Below are positions 46,060 to 57,949 of a DNA stretch of 64,000 nucleotides, piece by piece (within the stretch, counting starts at the first letter, position 1; every line of letters starts with the position of its first letter). The position numbers and the translations under genes are program-made. This DNA comes from Solanum dulcamara. Lineage: Eukaryota; Streptophyta; Magnoliopsida; Solanales; Solanaceae. The stretch spans positions 73,441,501 through 73,505,500 of the forward strand of contig NC_077240.1 of NCBI RefSeq assembly GCF_947179165.1. Direction: 5' to 3'. The notes under the pieces are model-generated. The model did no database searches. It worked only from the letters and a program-made list of their open reading frames with translations, and was not told the DNA's origin.

Positions 46060-47233
46060 TACAGAAATTGCTGATATACCAATTTCCCCCTTTTCTCTGC
46101 ATTTCCATTTCTTTAATTTCATTCTCCCCTGTAAGACACTCTGTCTCTCTGTCTTGGTTTTAGTGGTTCTTATTGCACAAATATAATCTTTTATGGATAT
46201 ATAATATGATTCCAAGATTTTTTAATTTTATTTTTGGCTCCCTTTTATCTTTTACACTTTTAGTTTTTACTTGCTTGATCTTCTTGATATATTTCATTCT
46301 TGTTTTCCTTTTCCCTTATGTTTGTTTTAAATTGCACATGCACTACTTGTTTGATTTCATTAATTATGTATAATGTATAGAGTATACATGTAAAATTGTT
46401 TACTAAATTGTCATTTTTACTTTCAGAAAAAGAAAGCTGTAAATTTGCTTGAAACTTTTCTTGAAATCGTACAATAAGTGAATCTGTATTTTGACTAATT
46501 GCTCTGAATGTATTCGTCAAGCCGGTAGTTTTGGGCTCCCGGTTCACGCTTAAGTTGTCTAAGTGTGAAAAGGGTGTTGGAGTGGGTTAGATTCTTGTGC
46601 TGGTTTGGGAATGGATGGGTGGTTTATTTATATGGACCTGACAATTCTCTCTTGAGTCAAGTTCAACTGGCATATCTTTACATGGAGGTTCATCTCTGTT
46701 TGGGCTTTCGGTCCACATTCCTAGCACAGGCGTGAATGGGGTGTTAGAGTGGGTTAGTTCTCACGTTGGTTGGGGAATGAATGGGTGATTTGCTTATAAT
46801 TTATATGGATTTGGACAATTCTCCACTCATAAACCATCTTTTTGGGTTGAGTATAGTCCATGTATCATATCATTACATAGTATTAGTGTTAGGTCCATTC
46901 CCATTTGGGCTTCCGGTCCATGCTTTATTTGTGTCTTGGCGTGAATGGGGTGCTAGAATGGGTTAGAGTCTCACATTAGTTGGGAAAATGGACTGGTAGC
47001 TTGCTTATATAGACTTGGACAATTCTCCCTTCATGAGCTAGCTTTTGGGGTTGAGTTAGGCCCAAATGTTATATCTTTACAATATGCTAGTAGAAATGTA
47101 CTCGGAAATTTGTACCCCTACTTGCTTTGGATTGAGACTTGGTTGTTGTTTGTTTCTTTTTTATTTGTCAGGCGAATCAAACAATACATGGTCCCAATTG
47201 TAGTTGACTTCTTGTATGTTGTGATTTGTGCAG
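46060..47233 (+). other. PGL 5' leader exon and leader intron
   Basis: A pyrimidine-rich leader (TTTCCCCCTTTTCTCTGC, TTTAATTTCATTCTCCCC) ends at a donor-like CCCT/GTAAGA at 46131. The next strong acceptor is TTGTGATTTGTGCAG ending at 47233, seven bases before the start codon. A leader intron of about 1.1 kb is therefore likely. It carries three copies of a repeat (46525-47085). The transcription start is not determined. Confidence 0.45.
46525..47085 (+). repeat. Three tandem copies of a 170-205-bp repeat in the leader intron
   Basis: Each copy contains TTTGGGCTYYCGGTYCA, GTGAAWRGGGTGYTRGARTGG, a GTTGGGGAATGRATGGGTG-like word, a TTATATGGACYTGACAATTC-like word and GGTTGAG...CATATCTTTACA. Copies begin near 46529, 46698 and 46907. 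The wording (GTTAGAGT-TCACATTRGTTGG; ATATCTTTACA) resembles the ends of small non-coding LTR elements (TRIM type), but no complete element was delimited. Confidence 0.65.
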
Positions 47234-47239
47234 TGAAGG

Positions 47240-50088
47240 ATGGCGCTTTCTGGATCTAAAGGAGATGGAAGAGTGTTGAAGATTTATGAGTATTTGGACG
47301 AACTAAGCACTGATCTAGCAGACTATATTTCAGAACTATCAGAAGCTTCTGTGAAAGAGAGGGGAGTATTTGCCATCGCGTTATCCGGTGGTTCAGTGAT
47401 CAGTTTAATTAGGTATATAAGTGCATCCTTTATCAGTTCATATTTGTTATGTTACCTTCTCTGTAGGCATACATAAATGTGTCATTTAACTTGGTCTCAA
47501 CTAATAATTATATACTCTAACTTTGGGTGTGCACAAGTATGCACTTAGTCTTATATAAAATTGAACAAATACTCATTCATCCTATGTGGCGTCCTACATG
47601 ACAATTTTGTATTCTATGTAGCGTCCTACGTGTTTGATCAATTTTATAAGTTTCAGTGCCTACTTGTGCAATTCCAAAGTCGGAGGGCATAATTGTTAGC
47701 TGAATCCAAGTTAAAAGGCATATTTATGTATTATGCCTTCTCTATAAGATTGTAACTATGTAAACCCGGAGGAAGCAGAAAACTATGTGAAGCCCCTTAC
47801 AGCAAGACTGTTGATTGGTCCAAGTGGCATATATTTTGGGTGGATGAACGTGTGGTGGCGAAGAATCATGCTGATAGTAACTACAAGCTAGCCAAAGATG
47901 GATTTTTGTCTAAGGTAAACATCTCAACTTCAGCTTTATTCTGCACACTATTTGTTGATCTGAGCATCAGTAGTAGTTAACGGTGACCATTCTATTATTT
48001 GTCAAAGCAATGGCTTTTCTTTTATGGGTTGTAATTAACGATAGACATGTTCTTTGTCATGAGATCTATAAAGTACATTTCTTCTCAGAAATTTGTTTTG
48101 GATAATTGAGTTTACTATAGCCAGATCTTGATCTTTCATTCTAGAGTACGGTATATCACAACAACCAGGTGGAGGAATTAGTTATGTTAAAATTGTCCAT
48201 ATATGATGTGCCTTGAAAATGCAGGGAATATTCCAAGCCTTTGTGTTCTTGTTATCCTTTGCATTATCATTTGGCCTAAGCCAGCTGGGGGTGGAAAATG
48301 TAATGATTTTCCATAACTTTAAAGTCTTTCTGTACCAGTTGATTGAGATGGAGCTGATCGATTAATTGTAATTTGATTGAACGCTTCTAAGCTGTTACAC
48401 GGGAAAGTGGAAACGTCATAGCCTTCTACCTCCAGTGTCTTGATATCCTTTTCAGGCCTGTCCATCTGTTTTGTCATTTACAAATATCCTGTAGACTTTT
48501 CCTGCCATCATGCCTAACATTTTTGAGAACTTTGATGTAACCTGTTAGTTGTGGAAAAATATCAAACTTGAAATAATACTGTTCCTTAATCACTTGTGAT
48601 ATTTACCTTGAATCTAAGTTGGACTCTCCAAAAATATTGATGCACCTGTGTGGGATCCTCCAAACATGCAATGCTTTTGAAGGATTCGACACGCACCCGA
48701 TGACATTTTTGAAGTGTCGAGCAACACAGCCTTGAATAGCTCCCTTTATGATTTTTGATACAAATAGCCCATTGAATAATTGTTAAAGATCTCCAATGAG
48801 AATGAAGATGAACTTTGTCTCCTCTTCTTTCTACCTGGTACTGTATTTTGAAATTGTATTTCTATCTTCTGTCCTGGAAGTATAGTTATCATGTATAACC
48901 ATTATAGAAGGTTTTTTTCTCATTGTGGTAGGATAAATCATCTATCCTTTTCCGAAATTGTATCCACCTAAGCCATATCTCAATTACAAGGAATATGATT
49001 GTCTAGTTAGCATCTATTCTTTCTGATTTGCAGATACAAATTCTATTGAACTCTTTTTTCAGATTTACCACACATCTCAAACTTTGAATCTTTTGCTGTA
49101 ATCAGGTAAAAGATGTTCGGAGTCCAACAATCAACTTAACGTGAAAAGACTCGCTATGTAAATACGCTTATGAAGTTTGATAGACTGGTTTAGATATTCT
49201 GTCGGACATTATACTTCTTCTGGTGTTAAGTATTGTGCATTGTACTTCTTCTGGTGTTAAGTATTGTTATACGGTTCCATCTATTCTGTTTTGTTTTAAT
49301 GGTAAGAGATGGGTGGAGAGGAAAAACGAGAGACTACAGATTCCCTTACCTTATCCATAATATTCTATTCACTTGTAATACGAGTTGGAACTAAAAGTGA
49401 ACCAACGAAAAAGAGAAGACTGAGGGAGTGAAATCATGGTTTTATGAGAGTACATAGAAGCCAATTCTCTCCAAAGCTAATACAATTGCAGGCTTAATTA
49501 TTCTATTGTTTTCTTTCAAACTTCTCATCTGGTGTAGTTTGTTTTGAGATCATTTAAAATGTAATTGTCTCATTTGTGACGCGCTTTACTTTTCAGGTCC
49601 CTATCATTCCAAGCCATGTACATTCAATTAACGACACAATGTCAGCTGAGAAGGCTGCTGAAGACTATGAGTTCGTCATTAGACAGCTTGTGAGGACTCG
49701 TGTAATCAGAGTTTCTGACGTTAGTGACTGCCCCAAGTTTGACCTCATCTTACTCGGGATGGGCCCAGACGGGCACATTGCATCTCTATTCCCTGATCAC
49801 CCCATACTTGATGAGAAAGACGAATGGGTGACTTTTGTAACCGACTCACCCAAGCCCCCTCCAGAGAGGATTACTTTTACTTTGCCTGTCATCAACTCTG
49901 CTTCCAGTGTGGCGGTGGTTGTCACTGGAAGAAGCAAAGCAGAGGCTGTTCATTTGGCAATTGATGATGTCGGGCTTGACGGTACGTCATCGCCTGCAAA
50001 GATGGTCCAGCCAACGAAAGGGAAACTAATATGGTATCTGGATAAAGCAGCTGCCTCAAAATTAGTTTGCACAAAAATTTCAGAGTAG
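47240..50088 (+). CDS. PGL: 6-phosphogluconolactonase, cytosolic type, three exons
   Basis: Hydrolyses 6-phosphogluconolactone to 6-phosphogluconate in the oxidative pentose phosphate pathway, between glucose-6-phosphate dehydrogenase and 6-phosphogluconate dehydrogenase. Exons: 47240-47412, 47779-47914, 49597-50088. All introns are GT-AG (GTATAT...AAGCAG; GTAAAC...TTTCAG), the frame is continuous, and the product is 266 residues, normal for plant PGL. Visible motifs: [20 protein letters not shown] (about 46-65, substrate loop GGS), [20 protein letters not shown] (about 77-96), [13 protein letters not shown] (about 104), [20 protein letters not shown] (about 150-170, with the active-site His), [20 protein letters not shown] (about 186-205). 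The start has a good context (GAAGGATGG). There is no transit peptide, and the C-terminus KISE is not a peroxisomal signal, so cytosol is likely. Full length and intact; the only host gene here with a clear function. Confidence 0.97.
47465..47738. mobile_element. MITE in PGL intron 1
   Basis: Inverted ends: AGGCATACATAAATGTGTCA on the left against the complement of the right end, AGGCATAATACATAAATATG, both continuing into TTTAACTTGG. Internal text includes CCTATGTGGCGTCCTACATG and a near copy TGTAGCGTCCTACGTG. Flanks CTTCTCTGT and CTTCTCTAT may be a target duplication of about 9 bases with one difference (the first base overlaps the element). Non-coding; it makes up most of the intron. Confidence 0.65.
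48614..48729. mobile_element. 116-bp MITE in PGL intron 2, 8-bp target duplication
   Basis: The element runs from CTAAGTTGGACTCTCC to GTGTCGAGCAACACAG and is flanked by a perfect 8-bp repeat CCTTGAAT (48606-48613 and 48730-48737). The body has the Solanaceae-typical words GATCCTCCAAACATGCA and GGATTCGACACGCACCCG. The 8-bp duplication points to hAT-type mobilisation. A second member lies at 50344-50466. Confidence 0.85.
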
Positions 50089-50335
50089 GGCCAGATTTCA
50101 AGTTCCCTTGTCAAAATGTACAACTGTATGGGGCACAAGGCATGTGGAACTTAGTACATTCTAATCTTTTGTCAGGATTTTATGGTTCATCTTTTCTTTA
50201 TTTTAAAACTTTTTATTGCGTTTTCTCATTGGAGAGGTTATTGGCTTTTTGTGATGGATCAAGTTTCTTCCTTCTTCTGATGCAGGGGACATCAATAATA
50301 TCATTACCCAGCATTGATCTAATATGAAGAGAATC
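50089..50335 (+). other. PGL 3' untranslated region and flank
   Basis: This T-rich stretch follows the stop codon, with TTTATTTTAAAACTTTTTATT near 50198 and TTGTGATGGATC near 50250. AATAATATC at 50294 is a weak poly(A) signal candidate. The exact cleavage site cannot be called. Confidence 0.4.
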
Positions 50336-50343
50336 ATTGATAA

Positions 50344-50466
50344 CTTATGTTGTTCGGACTTTTCAAAAATACTCGCACTCGTTTCAGATCCTCAAGTAAT
50401 GCACTATTTTTGGAGGATTTGAGACGTTTCTGTCTGCATTTTATTTTGAAGAGTTCGAGCAACATG
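50344..50466. mobile_element. MITE 3' of PGL, same family as the intron 2 copy
   Basis: CTTATGTTGTTCGGACTTTT on the left and GAGTTCGAGCAACATG on the right are inverted ends of the family. Flanks ATTGATAA (50336-50343) and ATTGACAA (50467-50474) are an 8-bp target duplication with one change. Internal text GGAGGATTTGAGACG matches GGATTCGACACG of the intron copy in diverged form. It lies about 255 bases beyond the PGL stop codon. Confidence 0.8.
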
Positions 50467-50474
50467 ATTGACAA

Positions 50475-51319
50475 CCATACGAGAGATTAAGACACAACAC
50501 AAACACAATTTTGAGTGAAGAGTCGAACCCGATACTTAGCTAACACGACATAGACTCGTCTCCTCTTTGCAAATCCATAGACCATGTGAATGCAAAGACC
50601 AAAAAGTCTCCTTCGGAAATGCGGTCCTCCTCTAGCAAATGCGAAAGGATATTTTTTTTTTGCAAATATTCCAAAACGGCGATTAATTTTAGGATGAAAC
50701 CAAAGCGGTAAAAACGCACCCTGGGGTGCGACTTACCCTTTATCAATTGACGTCCGTCAGTCAAAACGTTAAAGAAAGTCGCATGGCAGGATGCAACTTA
50801 CAAGTCGCACCACAGGATGCATCCTTTAGGCTCCGGACTCTCAGTTCAACTATGAAGTTCATCAACCGAAAAACCAACTGAACCAACGAAAATCATTCAA
50901 AAACCCAGGAAAACAAACCAAATATATAGATTGATTATAAAATACGCTTCGAACATGTTGAAATCATCAAATCAACAATCTATGGTCTCCCTAACCGAAT
51001 GTTGATCGTGGTCAAAATTAGCTTCCTTAAAAATCAAAAATCTAAATGATGAATCAATCATATCTGAACACCTTTGGATCCATACAATCACCAAACTGAG
51101 TCAAAAATCACCTTTAGGGACTAACAAAATTATCAAAATTCGAATCCTAGTTTGTTAACCTAGAATGTTGACTTTGGTCAAACTTTTTAAATTTTGAACC
51201 TTCAAAACTAAAAATATCACCCAATCACCTCGGAAATTGTTCCACCCTTCCACTAATACTGAAACTCACAAATGACATACAAACGCTATAGGGAGGATCA
51301 AAATAGGAAAATGTCACAA
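50475..51319 (-). mobile_element. Old LTR-like fragment with dyad cassette
   Basis: On the minus strand it starts TGTGACATTTTCCTATTTTG at about 51319. Text like GTTTGACCAAAGTCAAC (51170) is typical of the 5' part of Solanaceae gypsy LTRs. A dyad cassette follows at 50715-50815. The promoter side then fades out at about 50500. No matching end or second LTR was seen, so it is a partial LTR. Confidence 0.5.
50715..50818. repeat. Dyad cassette (CGCACCC/GGGTGCG type)
   Basis: CGCACCC-TG-GGGTGCG (50715-50730) has perfect 7-bp arms. Two further copies of the related word follow (GTCGCATGGCAGGATGCAAC at about 50779 and GTCGCACCACAGGATGCATC at about 50805), separated by TTACAA. It holds the same relative place as the other LTR cassettes. 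Confidence 0.7.
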
Positions 51320-52559
51320 TCCTGACACGTCATGAGTGACATGCACACTAACTTTCCGGTGGCAGAACCAACTTCTAGCTAAAACTTAATCCATCAACAT
51401 CAAACTTTAGAAACTAACACATGCAAAATATGAAGTAAAACAATTTAAAACAGTCAAGACTGAGTTCCCATAAACTCAACCTTTAACAAAAATCATTTGT
51501 GGAAAAATACTCTCTAGAACAAAAGTCTAGAATATGGGGATGCAACCCCAAAATAATAAATAAGATAAAGAGTCTAAGATTGTCATAGTCTGAAAAGAAA
51601 GAACTAAGAACCAAGAGGAATCCATGGCAGCTTGAAAGAAGTGTCCACCCTTGAAGTCCAACTATCACGTATCTCTCAACTGAGGTCTTTCAACAGCCTC
51701 CTGAATATGCCCTGTACTAAACAAAGAAAGAGCAAGTACAGCATCAGTATAAAACCACAATGTACTGGTAGGATCACATGGCCAGATGTAAACAAACAAC
51801 TATATATAGTACTACATGCCAACGTATATATACATACATACATATTACAGTACAAAATAACCCAAAATTCCAATAATAATATCTTGAATAACCAAAGAAT
51901 GAAACATGCGCCATATGATCACACAAGCACATACCTGATCCTATCATGAAATTCACACACAAATTGTTAGTGTACCAGCGTGGTACCCGAGTCAACCATT
52001 AATAAACCATACCAAGCGTCGTGTTCGAGCCAACAATTTAAATATCTATACCAGGCTTGGTACCGGAGCCAACCATCAGTCACAAACAACATGCACAATT
52101 ATAATCACAATGAACAACACACTTGAAGTCACAAGTAAATAAATAGGTTCATTGCATGAGATTATCAACATGGTGTCATTTCACATTAACCTTTTAGTTT
52201 TCCTAACATGTATTGCACAAGTAATACTAAAAAGTATTAGACATGCATACATACATAATTTAGAAATACACAACATACCTCTAATCAAAGCCTTAAAAAC
52301 CTATGAAACCCGAGGTTTTCCATTGTTATGAATTTCGACTTGTTCTTGATCTAAAATAATAATAAAATACAAACAATCAATGATAATGGCCTAATTAAAC
52401 TCGGATTATAACCAAATACTAACCCCAAACCAATTTATGATAATTTCATCCAAACTAGGGCTTTCCACTATTAATTTCAAGCTAAAATCCTTCTCCAAGG
52501 TTAACATCATGGATTCTAAAGCTTAAAAAGTGAGTATACAAGTTGAGAAAGTAATGAAC
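51313..52559 (-). mobile_element. LTR 3' fragment, cut by the element at 52560
   Basis: Starts TGTCACAATCCTGACACG, a minus-strand LTR 3' end, with GTGACATGCACACTAAC and GGTGGCAGAACCAAC resembling the start of the 52560 LTR. It runs to CAAGTTGAGAAAGTAATGAAC, where the Del/Tekay-like element begins. The remainder probably lies beyond the window. No coding frame is credible. Confidence 0.55.
51960..52080 (-). repeat. Short tandem subrepeats in the LTR fragment
   Basis: Three diverged units of about 40-50 bp, for example CAGCGTGGTACCCGAGTC, CAAGCGTCGTGTTCGAGC and CAGGCTTGGTACCGGAGC, each followed by AACCA or CAACA. On the minus strand the core reads GACTCGGGTACCACGC. Confidence 0.6.
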
Positions 52560-54481
52560 TGTCACGAACCAAAATGAGTCATGAGTAGCACCCACACTTA
52601 ACCTTCTAGGTGGGAGAACCAACGATACAAACTCCAACTTACATTAACGATTCAACTTATAAAACACGATAATAATGCGGAAGCTCAAACTTTATTAAAG
52701 TAAGAAATAACAAAAGCCATTAAAATCTATTACGTAACGTTTTCCAAAATCTAAAAGTCATCACATAAAAGACATCTAAATTCTAAAACTAGATCTAAAA
52801 ATATTAAACATCAGAATAAATAAATAACATAATATATCCAAAAAATAAGGACACCATGCTATGATCGAGTGAATCCATCATGAGGTAGAAGGATAGCTCA
52901 CCTACAATCTGATGTACTGGAGACTGACTAAAGTTGAGGTTGAGTCGAAGTCGATGGAATACTCGCTACACTCCACAAAATAAAAAAAAGAAGAATACAA
53001 GTAGGGGTTAGTACAAGACAACATGTACTGAGTAGGTATCGTTGACCGATTCAAAATAGAAATCAATATACATAAAGTAATAGCGAGAAATCAACTATAG
53101 CACATAACAGGTGGCAACCAACAGGATCAAGATCAAGTGACAACATAATGAACTATTTCTTAACCAGTCAACAATATTAAGGTCACACAAAAGGACTCAT
53201 GCCTTCACATTACACTCTTTTGGAAAATGAATTATTGGATATTGGGTAGCATTAAGTCATTTTAATTTGTTTTCCTTTAATATTACAGTGCTGGAATGTG
53301 ACACCCGATCCAAATATACTTTGTCGAAACGTGACACTCGATCCAAATATATTGTACCAGAATGTGACACCCAATCCAAACATACCGTGTCGGCTCATGA
53401 CACCCAATCCAAATAGAATTAATTTATTATTTTTTATTATTACATTCCACTTCATTAACAATATTTTATCAAGCCTTCTTTATTCAAGCACCATTTTTTA
53501 TAGGAAAAGTTCAAGATTATGGATTTCACGTTCTCAGAATTTTAGACCAATCACAACAACATATCAACCATCCAAATCACAATAATTAAATGCATAGTGA
53601 ACTTCAAACATTACTCAATGACTATTAATTACTATTAAGAGTCTAACTATGATATAGAATAAACCATAACCTACCTCAACCGAAGAACCGAAGTAAAGCA
53701 AGGTAATCCACCAATGTCCTTCCTTTCTTTAATGCCTCAAACCATTTTCAATCTATCAAATATATAATATTTATAAGTAAACTAGTTTGTAAACACTAAT
53801 ATTATTTATATGTTTAACCTAGACCCAACAGACCCAACTCTATGATTAATTTCCTAAAACTCAAACCTATGGTTAAGTCTTAATTCCTCCAATAACATAA
53901 CTCTAATGGTATTCCTATCATATAATACACTTTTTATTTAATTATATATCTCAATATATCAAAACTTGAATTATAATGTGATAATAATAAGAAAGTCTAG
54001 AAAAAACAAAGACCAATGATGAACAATTCACTGGAAACGACCATTCTAGAACGTCAAAATCTAAACAAACATAACGTACAGTGAGTTTGCACTTCCAATT
54101 TCTCACCCATTTCAATTATTAGTATAATAATAATAACATAATAACTTATCCATATATAAAATCATAAGGACAAAGCTTTGGTACCTTTACTTGATTCCCT
54201 CTATTTCTTCTTCTTTCTTCTCGTCAGATGTTGCAACTAGTTTTTAGTTATGACTCAAAACCTAGATCTTTATTTATTTTAATAAAAATAGGAACATGTG
54301 GTATAGGGTATTAAATAAATTACCACTTTAACCTATTAATTTAATTAGTTATTTTAATTCACCCTTCAATTCAATAATCATAGTTATTGAATAGTCCAAA
54401 ATACCCATTAAAAATTTATAAGATGAGTCTTTTATGAAATAAAAAGCTCTAGTTCTCAAAATGACCTAATGAATCGTAACA
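52560..54481 (-). repeat. 3' LTR of the minus-strand Del/Tekay-like element
   Basis: It is 1.92 kb long, from TGTCACGAACCAAAATG to GAATCGTAACA; on the minus strand it runs TGTTACGATTC to GGTTCGTGACA. The first 615 bases match 59643-60261. A tandem subrepeat array lies at 53285-53415. No dyad cassette is evident in it. The left 5-bp flank is TGAAC; the partner flank lies outside the window. Confidence 0.85.
53285..53415 (-). repeat. Tandem subrepeats with GGATCGGGTGTCACG core (minus strand)
   Basis: Four units of about 30-38 bp contain, on the plus strand, AATGTGACACCCGATCCAAA, CGTGACACTCGATCCAAA, TGTGACACCCAATCCAAA and ATGACACCCAATCCAAA. They lie within the 3' LTR; the matching part of the 5' LTR is beyond the insertion point, so the copies cannot be compared. 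Confidence 0.85.
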
Positions 54482-54599
54482 ACAGATACCAATTTACCCA
54501 CTGTTCGTCCCCGAATGGTCAAAGAAGAGCGAGGGTTGAAAAGGGTACCTAACTCGACGAACAGATGTGGATATCTTCCATGCATATCCGCCTCAGTCT

Positions 54600-57500
54600 C
54601 CCAAGTGGACTCCTCAACCGAATGATTCTTTCATTTAACCTTCACAGATGCAATCTCTCTTGATCTCAACTTGCACACCTCCTTATCAAGAATAGCTACA
54701 GGGTTCTCATAAGAAATATTCTCATCAAGCAAGATCGAATCCCAACGAATAATATAGTTTCCATCACCATGATATTTCTTTAGCATAGGCACATGAAACA
54801 CTAGGTGCATTCCAGAAAAAACTAAAGGTAAAGCCAATTCATAGGACCCCTCTCCAACATGCTTAAGAACTTCAAATGGCCTAATATACCTTAGACTGAG
54901 CTTACCTCACTTAATAAATCTCACCACACCCTTCATGGGTGAAACCTTCAACAACACTTGCTCTCACACCATAAACTCCATGTCCCTGACCTATCGGTCT
55001 ACATACTCCTTCTGCCTACTCTAAGCTGCTAGAAGCTTCTCTTAAATTAATTTCACATTCTCTAATGATTCCCTCAAAAGATCAGTTCCCCAAGGTCTCA
55101 CCTCAAATGCATCAAACCAACCAATAGGAGACCTACATCTCCTCTCATATAATGCCTCAAACGGAGCCATATCAATACTCAGGTGATAGCTATTATTATA
55201 CGTAAACTCTGCCAAGGGTAGGAACTGATCCCAATGACCACCAAACTTTATCACGCATGCACGAAGCATATCTTCTAGCACTTGAATTGTCCTCTCAGAC
55301 TACCCATTGGTCTGAGGGTGAAATGCAGTACTAAGATCCAATCTAGTACCTAACTCAGCATGCAAGGTCCTCTAAAAGTTAGAAATAAATTACGTACCTC
55401 TATCTGATATGATAGAAATTAGAACTCCATGTAATAAAAAAATCTCGCGGATATAGAGTTTAGCTAACTTCTCAACATCATAAGTCACCTTGACTAGAAT
55501 GAAGTGAGCAGAATTAGTTAAGCTATCAACAATCACCCATATCAAATCAAACTTATCCAATGTCTTTGGAAGGCCAACCACAAAATCCATTGCAATCCTT
55601 TCCCACTTCCATTCAGGAATGGGTATTCTTTGAAGTGTCCCTCCAAGCCTTTGGTGCTCATATTTTACTTGATGACAATTTGGAAAATGGGCAACAAAAT
55701 CAACAATGTCACGCTTCATTCTGCTACACCAGTAATACTGTCTCAAATTGCGATATATCTTAATTACACCAGGATATATAGAGTACCTCAAACTGTGAGC
55801 CTTTGCAAGAATAGTCTAAATTAATTTATCAATATAGGGCACACATACCTGCCCCATAATCCTCAAGACTCCTTCCTCATCGATCACATCCTTTTTGGCC
55901 TCTCCCTACAAGACCATATCACGAATCCGACTCAACTTCTCATCATCAAACTGGTTTTCTTTAATCTTGTCAAGGAAAGAAGATCTTGCCTCCACACAGG
56001 CCAAAAATCTTCCCTTCTTAGTTACTTTCAGCCTCATAATGTCATTAGCCAGAGTTTGAACCTCTCTAGCCAATGGACGTCTGGAAACCTGCAAATGAGC
56101 TAAACTTCCCATGCTCTCTGCTTTTCTGCTCAAGGCATCGACCACTACATTAGCTTTTCCCGGATGATAAAGGATAGTGATATCATAATCCTTTATCAAT
56201 TCCATCCACCTCATCTACCTCAAATTCAAGTCTCTCTGAGTGAACACATGTTGTAAACTGCGATGATTTGTATACACTTCACACTTTACCCTATATAGAT
56301 AATGTCTCTACTGCTTCAATGCAAATACAACCGCAACTAACTCCAAATCATGAGTGGGGTAATTACGTTCATGCACATTCAATTGCCTTGATGCATAGGC
56401 AATTACCTTCTTCTTCTACATCAACACTGCGCCTAAACCATAATGTGATGCATCATAATAAACAATAAAATTCTTACCTTCTACTGGCAAGGCCAGAATT
56501 GGTGCAGTAGACAATAAAGTCTTGAGTTTTAAAAAACTCTCTTCACACCCATCCGACCATATAAATGGAACTTTCTGCTTGGTTAGATTGGTCAGTTGGG
56601 AAGCAATAGAAGCAAGTCCCTTGACGAACCGATGGTAGTAGCTAGCCAACCCAACAAAGCTCCTTACCTCAAAGACATTAGTGGGTCTTGCCCAACTCTT
56701 CACTGCTTCAATCTTCTGGGAATCTAACATCACTCCATTCTTAGAAACTACGTGCCTTAAGAAAGACACTGAATCAATCTAGAACTCATACTTGGAGAAT
56801 TTGGCATATAGCCTTTTCTTCCCTAACAATCCCAAAATAATCCTCAGATGCTCTTCATGTTCTTTTCTTCTCTTTGAGTAGATCAATATATCATTAATAA
56901 AAACAATAACAAACAAATCTAAATATGGTTTAAAGATTCCATTCATCATACTCATGAAAGCAGCAGACGCATATGTAAGCCTAAAATACATTACCAAGAA
57001 TTCATAGTATCCATACCTGGTTCAAAAAACAGTCTTTAGTACATTTGCTGCCATTATTTTCAGCTGATGGTAACCGGACCTTAAATCAATTTTTGAGAAA
57101 ACATAAGTACCCTCTAACTGATCGAATAAATCATCAATGCGAGGAAGGGGATACCTATTTTTAATCATCACTTTGTTTAGTTGCCTGTAGTCTATGCACA
57201 TACGAAGGCTGCTATCTTTCTTCTTTACAAATAAAACTAGAGTACCCCAGGAGAGGCACTTGATCTTATAAAACCTTTACCCAACAACTCCTGAAGTTGG
57301 GCCTTTAACTCTCTCAGCTCAGTCGGGGCCATTCTATAGGGTGGAATGGAAATAGGGCGAGTGTTGGGCTCCGGGTCGATACAAAAATCTATATCCCTAT
57401 CAGGTGGCATACTAGGTAAGTCTGTAGGGAAAATATCCTTAAACTCATGCACTATCGAAATAGACTCAATCGATGGCACTTCAGAACTATCATCCATGAG

Positions 57501-57920
57501 ATGTGCTAGGAAGTCTAAACAACCCTTACTCACCAACCTCTTAGCTCGAACAAATGAGATAATCCGAACTGGGGCCGGAAGATAGTCACCCTCCCATACC
57601 AACTGATCTATCCCAGGCTTGGCTAATGTCATAGTGTTAGCATTGCAATCTAAGATAGCAAAATTTAGAGAGAGCCAAATCATACCCAAGATTACATCAA
57701 AGTCAACCATCTCCAGAATAATCAAATCTACATAAGTTCTGCTCCCCACAAAAGTCATAAGGTAAGACCTATACCATTTCTCAACTAGCACAGACTCACT
57801 AACAGGAGTAGAAACATGAATAGGCATGTCAATTAAGTCATTATGTAAATCGAGTCCATCAGCAAATGCGGAAGATACATAAGAAAATATGGATCCAGGA
57901 TCAAACAATACGAAAGCCAA
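54600..57920 (-). pseudogene. Del/Tekay-like pol: protease, RT, RNase H, integrase, C-terminal region
   Basis: Protease: MAFVLFDPGSIFSYVSSAFA (57920) and LEMVDFDVILGMIWL. RT starts PTDLPSMPPDRDIDFCIDP (57440) and IPPYRMAPTELRELKAQLQE; a frameshift at about 57240 follows. The active site reads [15 protein letters not shown] (56910), FIND instead of FIDD, losing a catalytic Asp. RNase [18 protein letters not shown] (56470). Integrase: H2C2 stretch with AHFPNCHQVKYEHQRL (55700), WERIAMDFVVGLPKTL (55610) and GVLISIISDRGT (55410) with two catalytic Asp, then HWDQFLPLAEFTYNNSYH (55235). The C-terminal part reads HLVFHVPMLKKYHGDGNYII (54800). Many stops; inactive. Confidence 0.9.
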
Positions 57921-57949
57921 GCTATTGCAGACCAGAAGAGTACCTATGA

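Noticed and set aside
46173..46373. Hydrophobic 66-codon frame downstream of the PGL leader
   Set aside because: Phe/Leu/Ile-rich translation of T-rich DNA within the likely leader intron; no motif and poor start context.
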